A stretch of 64,000 bases of DNA. It comes from CAYHHI01 sp964356335. GTDB taxonomy: Bacteria; Arandabacterota; Arandabacteria; Arandabacterales; Arandabacteraceae. Under the pieces are notes generated by a model. That model was not told the origin of the DNA. It saw nothing but the letters and a program-made list of their open reading frames with translations, and made no database searches. A program made the translations under genes and the position numbers. Positions 38,368-47,841 of this stretch are shown here, piece after piece. Positions within the stretch are counted from its first letter, which is position 1. Each line of letters begins with the position of its first letter. The stretch is from assembly GCA_964356335.1 (NCBI GenBank), contig CAYHHI010000009.1:20616-84615 (forward strand). The letters are read 5' to 3'.

Positions 38368-39003
38368 ATGAGGCAAAGGGTTTGGGCGAGTTTGGCGATT
38401 TGGATGGGTCTGCTTGCAGTTATGTTTGGTCTGCCAGGGTGCTGGAATCCTTTCAGCCCGGGGGACGGTGGCGATGGCCCTGGGACGAATTTCAATAGGG
38501 AGAGTCCTGACAATCTTCTGGCATTCTTCGCGGACGCTTACCAGAACAAGAACATAGACAAATATATGGAAGCCCTGGATGATAGCTACACCTTCACCTT
38601 CAGGCCGGAAGACTGGGATAGTGCCGGGGTCACGGCGGAGAAGCCCTATTGGGGAAAGACAGAAGATGTCCCGCGTACAGTCAATATGTTCAACAGTCCA
38701 AAAACCCTTGGTATTTCAATGGATTGGCTCACCCCGGTATCTGACTGGGAGGGTCCCTGCCCCGATAGTATTTGGATTCCACCAGTGCCCCCCGACCAGG
38801 ATGGTTATTGGCAACAGGTGGAGGGCCTCTGCTGCACACGCAAGCCGGATATCAAGGTGACGATCGAAGGGAAGGATGGGGGCGAGCCAATCACAAAGTG
38901 GGTTCACACCAGTTGGATTTGGCTGACAGCAATCCAAGACAGGAACAATCCGAAATTATGGACTATACTCAGGATAATTGAACGCGATGCGCCGGTGCAA
39001 TAA
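38368..39003 (+). CDS. Lipoprotein with NTF2-like domain
   Basis: 211 residues. The signal sequence ends in the lipobox GLPGC. The mature part (NLLAFFADAYQNKNIDKYMEALDDSYTF...WTILRIIERD) fits a NTF2-like/DUF4440-type fold, paralogous in plan to the preceding lipoprotein, whose stop lies five bases upstream. Probably an envelope-associated partner of the barrel protein; this is inferred from adjacency only. Confidence 0.7.
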   Translation: MRQRVWASLAIWMGLLAVMFGLPGCWNPFSPGDGGDGPGTNFNRESPDNLLAFFADAYQNKNIDKYMEALDDSYTFTFRPEDWDSAGVTAEKPYWGKTEDVPRTVNMFNSPKTLGISMDWLTPVSDWEGPCPDSIWIPPVPPDQDGYWQQVEGLCCTRKPDIKVTIEGKDGGEPITKWVHTSWIWLTAIQDRNNPKLWTILRIIERDAPVQ

Positions 39004-39029
39004 TCAGGAAATAGGTGCAAGGAGGTTTG

Positions 39030-39509
39030 ATGCCTCCCCGGAGGCAATCTGATGGGAAGGGTGGGGGACGGCGAGGAAGAATAAGGGTCGTGGCTGAAGT
39101 TCTCGCGGCTGTCGTGGCCGTGGGCTTTATCGCGATTGTTGCCTATTATTGCTATCATTATCGAGCTGACCTTAAGAGGTTCTTTTCCACTCCGAAGCCA
39201 CCGGATATCGCTACCCTTGACAAAGCAATAGAAGATGCTTACGCCAGGATTCAACCCGCTAAGATCTCCACAAGCAGTGTGGCAATGGGCACTCGCCAGA
39301 CGAGGTATGACCGCGTGGAAATTCCGAAGAAGGCTTCGCTCCTGAGGGCGAACTTCGAGATCACAAGCGCGGTTGAAAAAGCTGGTGGGGAGATACTCTA
39401 TGGTGTAGAATCAACCGATGAGAAGGGGCGGAAGACGGGTGTGACTCTTGCCATTTCGGACGGCCAGGGTATTGTCCGTGAGATAAGGCTCGAGACAGGC
39501 AAGAAGTGA
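39030..39509 (+). CDS. Single-pass membrane protein of unknown function
   Basis: 159 residues. The ATG at 39030 is chosen because AAGGAGG lies four bases upstream; a GTG at 39015 would place that site inside the gene. An Arg/Lys-rich N-terminus (PPRRQSDGKGGGRRGR) precedes one transmembrane helix (~residues 19-40). The extracytoplasmic part is ~115 residues of mixed alpha/beta character (ATLDKAIEDAYARIQPAKI). No domain was recognised. Lies between the lipoprotein genes and pdxJ. Confidence 0.6.
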   Translation: MPPRRQSDGKGGGRRGRIRVVAEVLAAVVAVGFIAIVAYYCYHYRADLKRFFSTPKPPDIATLDKAIEDAYARIQPAKISTSSVAMGTRQTRYDRVEIPKKASLLRANFEITSAVEKAGGEILYGVESTDEKGRKTGVTLAISDGQGIVREIRLETGKK

Positions 39510-39610
39510 GGGCCGCCCGAGGCAGCGGGACGCCCGGCGGTGATTCCGTGGCGGGTTGGCACGACCAGATGAGCCGGAAAAACCAATAACCAGACCGGGG
39601 GTGCGAGCAT

Positions 39611-40324
39611 ATGGCAAGGCTTGCTGTCAATGTTGACCATGTAGCCACCGTGAGGCAGGCAAGGGGCATCGCCTTCCCCGATCCGGTCGAGGCTGCCATG
39701 CTTGCCGAGTTGGCTGGTGCCCATGGGATCGTTGTGCACCTCAGGGAGGATCGGCGCCATATCCAGGATCGCGATGTGCGCATCTTGAGGCAGGTCGCGA
39801 AGACCAAACTCAATCTCGAGATGGCCGCCACAGCCGAGATGGTCGAAATGGCCAAGGATGTCAAGCCCAACGTTGCGACCCTCGTGCCTGAAAAGAGGCA
39901 GGAGCTCACAACTGAGGGCGGCCTCGATGTCAAAGCCAACATCAAGCATCTCGAAAAGGTGATCGGTGAGATTAGAGACACTGGCATTCTGGTCAGTGCA
40001 TTCGTCGATCCTGACGTCACCCAGATCAAGGCCGCAATAGATGCCGGCGTAAACATAGTTGAGATCCATACGGGAAGATTTGCTGACGCCAATGATGAGA
40101 TCGCTCGAAGCATCGAGTTTGACACGATAGTCAAGGCCGCCGTCTTTGCATCAAAGGGCGGGCTTAGAGTCAGCGCAGGCCATGGGCTTAACTACGTCAA
40201 TGTGAAGCAGGTTGCCTGCATCAGAGAAATCGAAGAGATGAGCATCGGACACAGCATAATCGCGCGAGCAATAATGGTGGGAATGATGGCCGCCGTGAAG
40301 GACATGCTCGCGCTGATCGCTTAG
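39611..40324 (+). CDS. pdxJ: Pyridoxine 5'-phosphate synthase PdxJ
   Basis: 237 residues, close to the usual ~240. PdxJ condenses 3-amino-2-oxopropyl phosphate with deoxyxylulose 5-phosphate to make pyridoxine 5'-phosphate in the DXP-dependent B6 pathway. Signatures: VNVDHVATVRQARG, PDPVEAA, HLREDRRHIQDRDV, LNLEMA, VSAFVDPD, VEIHTGRFA, VSAGHGLNY. The ATG follows a G-rich ribosome site (GGGGGTGCG). The PHP-domain gene begins 13 bp downstream, implying co-transcription. Confidence 0.96.
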   Translation: MARLAVNVDHVATVRQARGIAFPDPVEAAMLAELAGAHGIVVHLREDRRHIQDRDVRILRQVAKTKLNLEMAATAEMVEMAKDVKPNVATLVPEKRQELTTEGGLDVKANIKHLEKVIGEIRDTGILVSAFVDPDVTQIKAAIDAGVNIVEIHTGRFADANDEIARSIEFDTIVKAAVFASKGGLRVSAGHGLNYVNVKQVACIREIEEMSIGHSIIARAIMVGMMAAVKDMLALIA

Positions 40325-40337
40325 CAGGCCCTATCTC

Positions 40338-43013
40338 ATGATCGAGCCCGACCCGACGGCTGTCGCGAAGACTACCTACATGAGATGTGCATCTGGCAGA
40401 GGCTTTGCCTTGGGTGTTGTTAGAGGCTTTGCCCGAGGGTGTGCGGCTCCTCTGCACCTATTCCTGGTCTCCCCCGCTATAGTGGTGATTCTCGTCAGCG
40501 CAGTTGCGGGATTGGCGGCTTTCTCTGCGGCGAACGGCTACGGCGTCGGGAGTGAGGACGATGTCCTCCAGATTACAGCCGTCAAGAAACCTCTCATGGC
40601 TCATGCTGCAGATGCCGGCTGGGCAGAAAACCCTTCGCTTCTGATCAATCGCGACTTTGCATTCATAGCATACGACGTCAGTGAGGGAGCCCGGAGCCAT
40701 ATATATCTCGCCAGGGTTCCCCGAAGAGATGGCACGTCGGACATCAAGGAAATCCTGGTCAGCAAGGGCGGTGAGATCGAGTTTGGGCCATCAATCGCCT
40801 CCGATGGCAGGGATGGAATCTGGGTTGCCTGGAGTTCGTCTCGGGATGGCAAGTGGGCAATCCGAGCAGCCAGTGTGAGAGAGATGAAAACCGCATCCGA
40901 AGTTGCGATATCGGATCCGGGAGGGTTCCAGAGTCAGGCGAGGGCGGCCACGGGAGATGGGGTGACGTGCTTTGTGTGGGTGATGTGGGAAAGCGGCGGC
41001 TACAGCATCCTGGCCAGGACCTACGACGGCAAGCTCGGCAAAACCTTCAAAGTCTATGAGGGATCCGATCCAGTCGGCAGGCCGGATGTTAATGTTCAGG
41101 AGCGCAACCGCTTTGTTTTTGCCTGGGATCAGTATAGCCGGGGACGGTTTGTGATCCGAATGAGGGAAATGGTCGGCGGTGAATTGGGTGGCATTAAAAC
41201 ATGTGCGGGGCAGCCCGTGGAATCATCAGGAGCCGCCGATGAGGGACGGGTGGGGGGTCCTGCCGGGGATCTTGCCCGGGAATCTGAGGGGCAATCTCAA
41301 GGGGGACTCGATGAGGAATCGGGGGACAACTGGGAACCCCGCATATCAGGCCGAGGAGCGAATCAGCTGGTGTCGTGGCACAGAGTCCCGCAGGGCAGCG
41401 TAAAGTGCGAGCCCGGAGCTGCTGTTCCGGGCAAGGCGGTCCCTGGGAGCGTGCTCGAAGCGGACCCAAGTGACGAAACCTGGCGGGTGCGGTGCATGGA
41501 GGATGCCGATGGAAACACCTGGCTTGCCTGGACTACGAGAATCTTGTATCGCAGTACCAATCTGTTCATCCGGAGAGTCGGCCCTGAGGGGGTGGGCAGA
41601 GCCTGCAACATCGATTTTCCCATCGAAAAGGCTTTCATGGCCGTTTTTGACTGCAAGCTGGACGGCAGCCTCTTTGTGACGTGGAATCGGGCAGGATCAA
41701 TCTATCTTGCGGAGGTGACACCTCGTGAATTGCCTCTCTCTTTGTCTTCCTTGTCCATCTCCCACGAGTCACGGCGGATGCCCGGTCCTCCGCCAGGGGC
41801 ACCAGATTCATCCGAAGTGTCAGGTGTTGAAATTGGTGATGCATGGATGAGCTCAGAGGATGTTGAATCAAGGGCAGGACGCGGTCAGGCATTGGGGCAA
41901 GATCTGGCGGGGAAGACGCGCGAAGCCTTGGGTAGTGGAGGCGCAGGTCAAGTCGAACCAGAATCGGGACGGGGTTCGCGCGTGCGGTACTCGACCTTTT
42001 ATGCGGGAGAGTCACTCCATGTTTATTTCGGCGACTGTCACAATCATACATCGTTTTCGGATGGCAGGGCATACCCGGACATTTCTTTGCTTGTTGCCCG
42101 CGACCGGCGGCGCCTCGATTTTGCAGCGATAACCGACCATGAGGTGGCTTCTCTTCCCGGCCAGTTCGCGTGGACCAATACTGTGGCAGCCGCCCTCAGT
42201 GATGAGGGACACTTTGCTTGCCTGCATGGCGAAGAGGTGAGCAAGGGTTGGGCTAAGAACGGCTTCGGGCACTGGAACATGCTTTTCTCAACCGCGGTAA
42301 AGATGTTCCATTTCGAAGAGGGCATGACTCCGCCCGATCTCTATGCCTTCGCAAAGAGCAACGATGCCATCCTCATTCCCCATCACGTGGCAAAGAAATT
42401 CGCCCCCCACGATTGGACCTACTTTGATTCCGCGGCGGAGCCGGTTGTGGAGGTTTGCTCGCTTCATGGGATCTTCGAAAGCGTGCGAGGCAACGAAGGT
42501 AAGCCCGATATGGTCGAGGGGCGATTCGTTGAAGACGGCCTCTCCCGAGGTTATGTCTTCGGCTTCGTCGGGGGGAGTGACTCCCACAATTGCTTCGAGG
42601 CTGCAATGACCGAGTACGGGCTTACCGGCATCTACACTGAATCCCTTACGCCTCAGTTGGTGTTCGAGGCCATGACCAAGCGGAGAACCTACGCCCTCAC
42701 TGGCGGCAGGATCATTCTTGATTTCAGGTGTAACGGCAGATTCATGGGGGAGGAACTGACGGTGGGAGAGATGACGGGCAGCGAGAAGCCGCTCACCTTC
42801 ACCGGGTATGCTTGTTCCCCGGATTCCATAGTCTCAGTGGAGATCTTAAGCAACAGGCAGGTCGTGTACGAGACCCAGGCGGGGACGCCCGAGGTCGCCA
42901 TCCATTGGGAAGTCTCGATTCCCGATTCTCAAACCTATTACTACTTGCGAGTCGCCACCGCTAAGGGCGACCTTGCCTGGTCAAGCCCAATCTGGATAAT
43001 CCCGCAGCGATAA
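40338..43013 (+). CDS. Secreted PHP-domain protein (DUF3604-like) with N-terminal beta-rich region
   Basis: 891 residues. A hydrophobic segment near residues 35-60 is a signal or anchor; ATG 40380 is an alternative start. Residues ~75-560 are beta-rich, with propeller-like WxxSxR repeats (WVAWSSSRDGKWAIR). The C-terminal ~320 residues are a PHP-type metallo-hydrolase: GDCHNHTSFSDG (His568, His570), AAITDHE, LIPHH and GGSDSH. A Gly/Glu-rich low-complexity insert lies at ~295-340. PHP domains hydrolyse phosphoesters; the substrate here is unknown. The 3' end overlaps the convergent glycosyltransferase gene by 53 bp. Confidence 0.8.
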   Translation: MIEPDPTAVAKTTYMRCASGRGFALGVVRGFARGCAAPLHLFLVSPAIVVILVSAVAGLAAFSAANGYGVGSEDDVLQITAVKKPLMAHAADAGWAENPSLLINRDFAFIAYDVSEGARSHIYLARVPRRDGTSDIKEILVSKGGEIEFGPSIASDGRDGIWVAWSSSRDGKWAIRAASVREMKTASEVAISDPGGFQSQARAATGDGVTCFVWVMWESGGYSILARTYDGKLGKTFKVYEGSDPVGRPDVNVQERNRFVFAWDQYSRGRFVIRMREMVGGELGGIKTCAGQPVESSGAADEGRVGGPAGDLARESEGQSQGGLDEESGDNWEPRISGRGANQLVSWHRVPQGSVKCEPGAAVPGKAVPGSVLEADPSDETWRVRCMEDADGNTWLAWTTRILYRSTNLFIRRVGPEGVGRACNIDFPIEKAFMAVFDCKLDGSLFVTWNRAGSIYLAEVTPRELPLSLSSLSISHESRRMPGPPPGAPDSSEVSGVEIGDAWMSSEDVESRAGRGQALGQDLAGKTREALGSGGAGQVEPESGRGSRVRYSTFYAGESLHVYFGDCHNHTSFSDGRAYPDISLLVARDRRRLDFAAITDHEVASLPGQFAWTNTVAAALSDEGHFACLHGEEVSKGWAKNGFGHWNMLFSTAVKMFHFEEGMTPPDLYAFAKSNDAILIPHHVAKKFAPHDWTYFDSAAEPVVEVCSLHGIFESVRGNEGKPDMVEGRFVEDGLSRGYVFGFVGGSDSHNCFEAAMTEYGLTGIYTESLTPQLVFEAMTKRRTYALTGGRIILDFRCNGRFMGEELTVGEMTGSEKPLTFTGYACSPDSIVSVEILSNRQVVYETQAGTPEVAIHWEVSIPDSQTYYYLRVATAKGDLAWSSPIWIIPQR

Positions 43014-44238
43014 GGCCTCCGGCATAGATCGCAAAAAGCGTGTTCATGGGGAGCAGAAAGCGCGGCCTCGCCAGGGTTGCGGCGTGAAGCAGGATGAAAT
43101 AGATCATGGTGACCAGGAAGAGGTTCCTCCTTGTGGCGTCGCGCTCAAGCATGCATAACCCGACAAGCCCACCTACCGTCACAAGCCAGAAGAGGGCCGG
43201 AATCAGCACTTGAAGCATTCGCAGCAAGGGCACGTTTGCCGTCTGAATCCCGCGGTGCTTCACCATCGAGAGACTATATAGGTCAGGTTGGCTCAGGGGA
43301 TCGAAGAGCTTGGGTATCACCGTCGCCATCCGTTTCAAGTGGAATGCCGGATGCTCCCGCACATATTCAAACCATTTTGCGTAGCCTTGCCTTTGCCTCT
43401 CGGCCTGGCTGCCCCATGACGTCCATTCCTCGGTCGCGTCTTTTACCTGTTTGCCGGAAGTGATGAGCCAGAGGTTGTATGCGGATGAGTTGTCGACCAG
43501 GATCATGGCCCTGTGCACAATAGCATTGCGAACGGTCCATGGCGAGATGACTGCAAGCATTGCTGCCACGAGCACTGCCCCCGAGCCGAAGTTACGTCTG
43601 GAGAACCTGCCGGCGGGCGACTTCCTGACGATGATCCAGATCGCAACGAGGAACGTGAGAAACAGCGATGTCGATCTTACGAGGGTTGCCGCACCCGAGA
43701 AGCCTCCGGCGAGCAGCGAATCCTTGATCCGCCCTGATCGCGCGGCCTGCTCGAGGAACCAGAATGAGAGCACAAAGAGCGGGATATAGAGAACCTCGGA
43801 TACGAATCTTGTATAGGTGAAGACAAGCATGGGGTAGATCGCTATGAGGAATGCTGCCACAAGCCCTGCCAGCGGAGAGATGTACTTCCTTCCCACGAAA
43901 GCGATGCCCGCCACGAGCGCACCTCTCAAGAGGCTTGAAAGAACAAGGACGGGGCTGAATCCCACCCCGAAGATCTTGAATATTCCAGCAAGGAGGAGGG
44001 TGTAAAGCGGGGGCCGGATTATGTAGCCATCCTGGTAGGCGCCCTTCACGATCTCCCGGGCGAGGGGATAGTAGTAGTTCTCATCGAAGAGGAGGTTGCC
44101 CGGCCTCGTGTAGATCGCTGCCAGGATCGAGATGAGGGTGCCAAATGCGGCAAGCGCCACGGTCCAAAACAGGAAGGTCCTGGATTCGGCACCCCCGGCA
44201 TTTCCAATGTCGCGTGTCTCGAGCATCCGAATCTCCAT
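42961..44238 (-). CDS. GT39/ArnT-like membrane glycosyltransferase
   Basis: 425 residues with about ten hydrophobic segments. The first extracytoplasmic loop contains LLFDENYYYPLAREI, matching the acidic DE motif of PMT/ArnT-type transferases, and RPPLYTLLLAGIF follows as in that family. These enzymes move a sugar from a polyprenyl phosphate carrier to lipid or protein outside the membrane. Two starts are possible: ATG 44238, or ATG 44226, which has GGAG six bases upstream. Acceptor unknown. Divergent from secD. Confidence 0.8.
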   Translation of the reverse strand: MEIRMLETRDIGNAGGAESRTFLFWTVALAAFGTLISILAAIYTRPGNLLFDENYYYPLAREIVKGAYQDGYIIRPPLYTLLLAGIFKIFGVGFSPVLVLSSLLRGALVAGIAFVGRKYISPLAGLVAAFLIAIYPMLVFTYTRFVSEVLYIPLFVLSFWFLEQAARSGRIKDSLLAGGFSGAATLVRSTSLFLTFLVAIWIIVRKSPAGRFSRRNFGSGAVLVAAMLAVISPWTVRNAIVHRAMILVDNSSAYNLWLITSGKQVKDATEEWTSWGSQAERQRQGYAKWFEYVREHPAFHLKRMATVIPKLFDPLSQPDLYSLSMVKHRGIQTANVPLLRMLQVLIPALFWLVTVGGLVGLCMLERDATRRNLFLVTMIYFILLHAATLARPRFLLPMNTLFAIYAGGLIAAGLSRLGLTRQGRP

Positions 44239-44313
44239 ACCGTTTTACGTATTGACTTGCCCCGGGATTGCCTGCCTGCGGCCCCGTCCGCAGACCGCCG
44301 GGGATTTTAGCAG

Positions 44314-44342
44314 TTGACACAGCAGCGTGTCTATTTTAAACT
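44314..44342 (+). promoter_or_regulatory. Sigma70-like promoter of secDF
   Basis: TTGACA, 17-bp spacer, TAAACT, about 95 bp before the secD ATG. Confidence 0.65.
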
Positions 44343-44435
44343 ACGGTTTGATAACCTATTATTGGAAATAGGCCGCGCAGGCGGCTTATGTACTTAATCA
44401 ATGCTTGAAATCGGTTTGAGCGGAAAGGCCTTGCT

Positions 44436-46091
44436 ATGGACAGATCGTTGAAATGGCGAATAGGTTTGATACTGGCAGTACTTGTGGTCTCTCTCTATTT
44501 CTGCTATCCCACGTTCAAGCTGACAACCCTCTCCAAAGCCGAACAAGCAAGTATGGATCCGGCCAAGCTGAGCGAGATTAAGAATAAGGCCATAAAGCTG
44601 GGGCTTGATCTTCAGGGCGGCATGTACCTTGTGCTCGAGGTGGACCAGACCAAGATGGAGGGAGCAGATCTAAAGGACGTGGTGCGCAGAGCCGAGGCCA
44701 TCATCCGCAACCGGGTCGATAAGTTCGGCGTGGCCGAGCCCGTGATCCATACTGAGGGTCAGGCGAGGATCGTGGTGCAGCTCGCGGGGCTGAGCGATCC
44801 AATGCGTGCCAAGGAGTTGGTCGGACAGACGGCCCTGCTTGAATTCAAGATCGTGAAGGAAGGGGACGATTTCAGACGAGTCCTCACCGCTATTGATGGA
44901 GCTCTCAAGGACGAAATAAAGAACATCACGGGGCCTGCCTCTCAGGAAGACTTTGAGAAAGAGCTTGCGCGCGCTGCGGCGGAGACAGACACGACGGGCT
45001 TGAGGAAAGAGCTCGAGGCGGAGGCCGCGGCGGGAAGATCCCTGACCTCTCTGATCAACGTCGTGCGAGTCGGCACGCATGAAGACGCCATGGTCGATGA
45101 GAAGGACGTTGATATGGTAACTCGGATCATTGCCGTGGCCGAGGAAAGACACGCCATACCGCCGGATGTCCAGATTCTGTGGGACAAGAAGGTTGAGACA
45201 GGTCGGGATGGCAAGTTCCAGCGGATCTATCTTGTGAACCGCAAGGCTTCCCTCACTGGCAAATACATAAGCTCGGCGATCGTACAGTTCGGGCAGGATC
45301 CTTCATACCCGAGTGCGGCGGGGGTTTCGCTGGATTTCAACAAACTGGGCAGATCGCTCTTCGCGAAAGTCACTGGCGAGAATGTCGATCGTAGGCTTGC
45401 CATCATTCTTGATGACAATGTTCATTCGGCCCCGAACATAAAGGAAAAGATACGAGGCGGTGCTGCGATAACAGGCAGCTTCACTACTGACCAGGCCAAG
45501 GACCTGGCGATCGTCTTAGAGGCCGGTGCGCTTCCTGCTCCGCTTCAAATTGGCGAGGAGCGAACTGTCGGGCCTTCGCTCGGCCAGGATTCCATACGCA
45601 GAGGCATACGGTCCACAATCGTGGGCGGTTTGGCCGTAGTGATCTTCATGGCTGTGTTCTACAGCCTCTCCGGTGTGATCGCAGACCTGGCGGTGCTCTT
45701 CAATTTCGTAATACTTCTTGCGGCGATGGTGGGCCTCCGGGGCACGCTCACCCTGCCGGGCATTGCCGGCGTGATTCTGAGTCTGGGTATGGCGGTCGAT
45801 GCAAACGTGCTGATTTACGAGCGCATAAAGGAAGAGCTCCGAACCGGGAAGACCGTGCGCCGGGCGATAAAGGACGGCTATTCACGAGCCTTCGTGACTA
45901 TTCTCGATTCTAACCTCACGACCCTTATCGCTGCCGCCGTGCTTTATCAGTTCGGGACCGGACCAATCAAGGGCTTCGCAATCACCCTAACAATAGGCCT
46001 AATCGCAAGCATGTTCACAGCAATAGTTGTGACAAGAGTGATCTTCGATTTGTGGACGGGTGTTAGAAGCGTAACCAAGCTAAGCATATAG
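44436..46091 (+). CDS. secD: Protein translocase subunit SecD
   Basis: 551 residues. With SecF it uses the proton gradient to pull preproteins out of the SecYEG channel. One N-terminal TM segment, then LGLDLQGGMYLVLEVD, the classic D1 signature. A large periplasmic domain follows, then five TM segments containing VGPSLGQDSIRRGI, LPGIAGVILSLGMAVDANVLIYERIKEE (written here only in outline) and GFAITLTIGLIASMFTAI. Length is within the usual range. secF follows after ten bases with its own start, so the two are co-translated. Confidence 0.97.
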   Translation: MDRSLKWRIGLILAVLVVSLYFCYPTFKLTTLSKAEQASMDPAKLSEIKNKAIKLGLDLQGGMYLVLEVDQTKMEGADLKDVVRRAEAIIRNRVDKFGVAEPVIHTEGQARIVVQLAGLSDPMRAKELVGQTALLEFKIVKEGDDFRRVLTAIDGALKDEIKNITGPASQEDFEKELARAAAETDTTGLRKELEAEAAAGRSLTSLINVVRVGTHEDAMVDEKDVDMVTRIIAVAEERHAIPPDVQILWDKKVETGRDGKFQRIYLVNRKASLTGKYISSAIVQFGQDPSYPSAAGVSLDFNKLGRSLFAKVTGENVDRRLAIILDDNVHSAPNIKEKIRGGAAITGSFTTDQAKDLAIVLEAGALPAPLQIGEERTVGPSLGQDSIRRGIRSTIVGGLAVVIFMAVFYSLSGVIADLAVLFNFVILLAAMVGLRGTLTLPGIAGVILSLGMAVDANVLIYERIKEELRTGKTVRRAIKDGYSRAFVTILDSNLTTLIAAAVLYQFGTGPIKGFAITLTIGLIASMFTAIVVTRVIFDLWTGVRSVTKLSI

Positions 46092-46101
46092 AGAGGTCGC
46101 T

Positions 46102-46998
46102 ATGCAATTCTTCCGTGATACCCATTTTGATTTTGTCGGCTGGAGGAGAAAGGCCTTCCTGATTTCCGGAACCCTGATTGCCGCCAGCATAATATCGCTT
46201 GTCGTCAGGGGCGGGCCGGCCTTGAGTGTGGATTTCAGGGGTGGGGTGATCCTCGAACTGAAGTTCCAGCAACCTATCACGACGGAGGCTATAAGATCTG
46301 CACTCGACAAGGCCGGTTACGGCAAGTCGGAGATCTTGAACCTCGGGTCACCTACCGAGTTTCTCATAAATACGGAGGCGCAGGCTGATAAAGACGTTAC
46401 ATCTATCCTCCAATCTGCCATAAGTCAAGCCGTCCCGGACAATCCCTATGAGATCATGCGGGAGGAAATGGTCGGGCCAAAGGTCGGTAAGGAGCTGGCG
46501 AGAAAGGCAATCTGGGCGACTCTGATCTCGCTCGGTGCCATGATGGTTTACATAGCATGGAGGTTCGAGTTCAGATTCGGAGTTGCTGCGATAGCTTCAC
46601 TTCTGCATGACGTGATAACGGTCGTGGGTGTGTTCTCCATCCTGAACAAGGAAATATCCCCGGCGGTGATCGCGGCCCTCCTCACCCTTGTCGGCTACTC
46701 CATCAACGATACTATCGTCGTTTTCGACCGGATCAGGGAGGATCTGAGAAAGTATCACAGGGAACCGCTCGAGCAAATCATCAATGCCGCGATAAATGAG
46801 ACTCTGAGCAGGACGATGATTACGGGCGTCACGGTTCTCATGGTGGTTGGCATCCTCTATTTTATGGGTGGAGAGGTCCTGAAAGACTTTTCATTCACCA
46901 TGATATATGGTGTAATTACTGGAACCTATTCTTCGGTCTTCGTTGCAGCTCCGGTCCTGGTGGAGTGGAACCTCAGATCCCCGATGAAGCGGCGTTAG
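46102..46998 (+). CDS. secF: Protein translocase subunit SecF
   Basis: 298 residues. Six TM segments around a periplasmic domain with the SecF signature SVDFRGGVILELKF. A conserved VGPKVGKELARKA precedes the second TM. The C-terminal block has TLVGYSINDTIVVFDRIRE and NETLSRTMITGVTV, both diagnostic. GAGAGG lies upstream of the ATG. It partners SecD in the accessory translocon; yajC is not adjacent in this window. Confidence 0.97.
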   Translation: MQFFRDTHFDFVGWRRKAFLISGTLIAASIISLVVRGGPALSVDFRGGVILELKFQQPITTEAIRSALDKAGYGKSEILNLGSPTEFLINTEAQADKDVTSILQSAISQAVPDNPYEIMREEMVGPKVGKELARKAIWATLISLGAMMVYIAWRFEFRFGVAAIASLLHDVITVVGVFSILNKEISPAVIAALLTLVGYSINDTIVVFDRIREDLRKYHREPLEQIINAAINETLSRTMITGVTVLMVVGILYFMGGEVLKDFSFTMIYGVITGTYSSVFVAAPVLVEWNLRSPMKRR

Positions 46999-47188
46999 GC
47001 GTAAGCCCCCGCAGGTGTATAATAAAGGGGACACGACTACATTTCAATTAAGACACTTCTTGTTCCAAGACGATCTATATTAATGGGTGCATTGATGGGA
47101 ACAGTAGGCTTTAAGCCGAGGCTGGAGGAGAGAATTGGGCAGAACGCCTGGCACGCCCATTGCATATTCACCTGAGCGAGGTCGAAGG

Positions 47189-47812
47189 ATGGAATCGATG
47201 GGCATGGAACAAATGGCTCGTGTCAGCGCGGTCTTCCTTCTCATTGGACTGTTATGGGTTGCAGGTGTTTTGGCGGGTGAGGATGATCGCCGGGGGTATT
47301 CTAAGGGCGGGACCCATTCAAAAGCGAATACGGGAGTCGGAACCAGAGTGGGTCTCGCAAACGAAGGAGACCGAGGGTTACGCGACGAGTCTCCGAAAAC
47401 GGACGAACCTTCTCAGGTCAGGGGAGACCAGGGAGGGCATGGGGGCGCGCTTGCAGTATTCAGGGAGGTTGAGGCGGGATGGCGAGCAAGCACTCCCAAG
47501 CCGTTTGAGAAATACTTCCGGAAGGGAAAGGTGAGGTTGGATTTCGGGGAGGGGGGACCGCGCGGCGGGCTTTTTGCAAAGAGTCAGGCTTACTATCTCA
47601 TTGCGGATTATCTCAGGGGTACGCAGACATCTCGGCTTGATCTCGTCAGAGTCTCTGACAGCATCAAGGGCAAGACAAGACCATATGCGCTCTTGGAACG
47701 GGTTTACCGCGACAAGAATGGGATATCCAGGAAAGAGGTAGTTTTCATATCGCTCTCGCTCGAAGATAGCCTGTGGGCAATATCCGAGCTCAGGGCGGTC
47801 CCCGCCAAGTAG
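47189..47812 (+). CDS. Secreted DUF4783-like protein with low-complexity linker
   Basis: 207 residues from the ATG at 47189 (GCGAGG seven bases upstream). A signal peptide (VSAVFLLIGLLWVAGVLAG) is followed by a ~55-residue Gly/Lys/Ser-rich linker (GGYSKGGTHSKANTGVG). A compact domain ends the protein (FEKYFRKGKVRLDFGE...LFAKSQAYYLIADYL), which resembles DUF4783 proteins of Bacteroidetes. The sensor kinase gene starts 29 bp downstream, so the protein may belong to its regulatory circuit; this is only positional. Function unknown. Confidence 0.65.
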   Translation: MESMGMEQMARVSAVFLLIGLLWVAGVLAGEDDRRGYSKGGTHSKANTGVGTRVGLANEGDRGLRDESPKTDEPSQVRGDQGGHGGALAVFREVEAGWRASTPKPFEKYFRKGKVRLDFGEGGPRGGLFAKSQAYYLIADYLRGTQTSRLDLVRVSDSIKGKTRPYALLERVYRDKNGISRKEVVFISLSLEDSLWAISELRAVPAK

Positions 47813-47841
47813 GTCGGCCTCTACAACCTCGAGCGAATCCG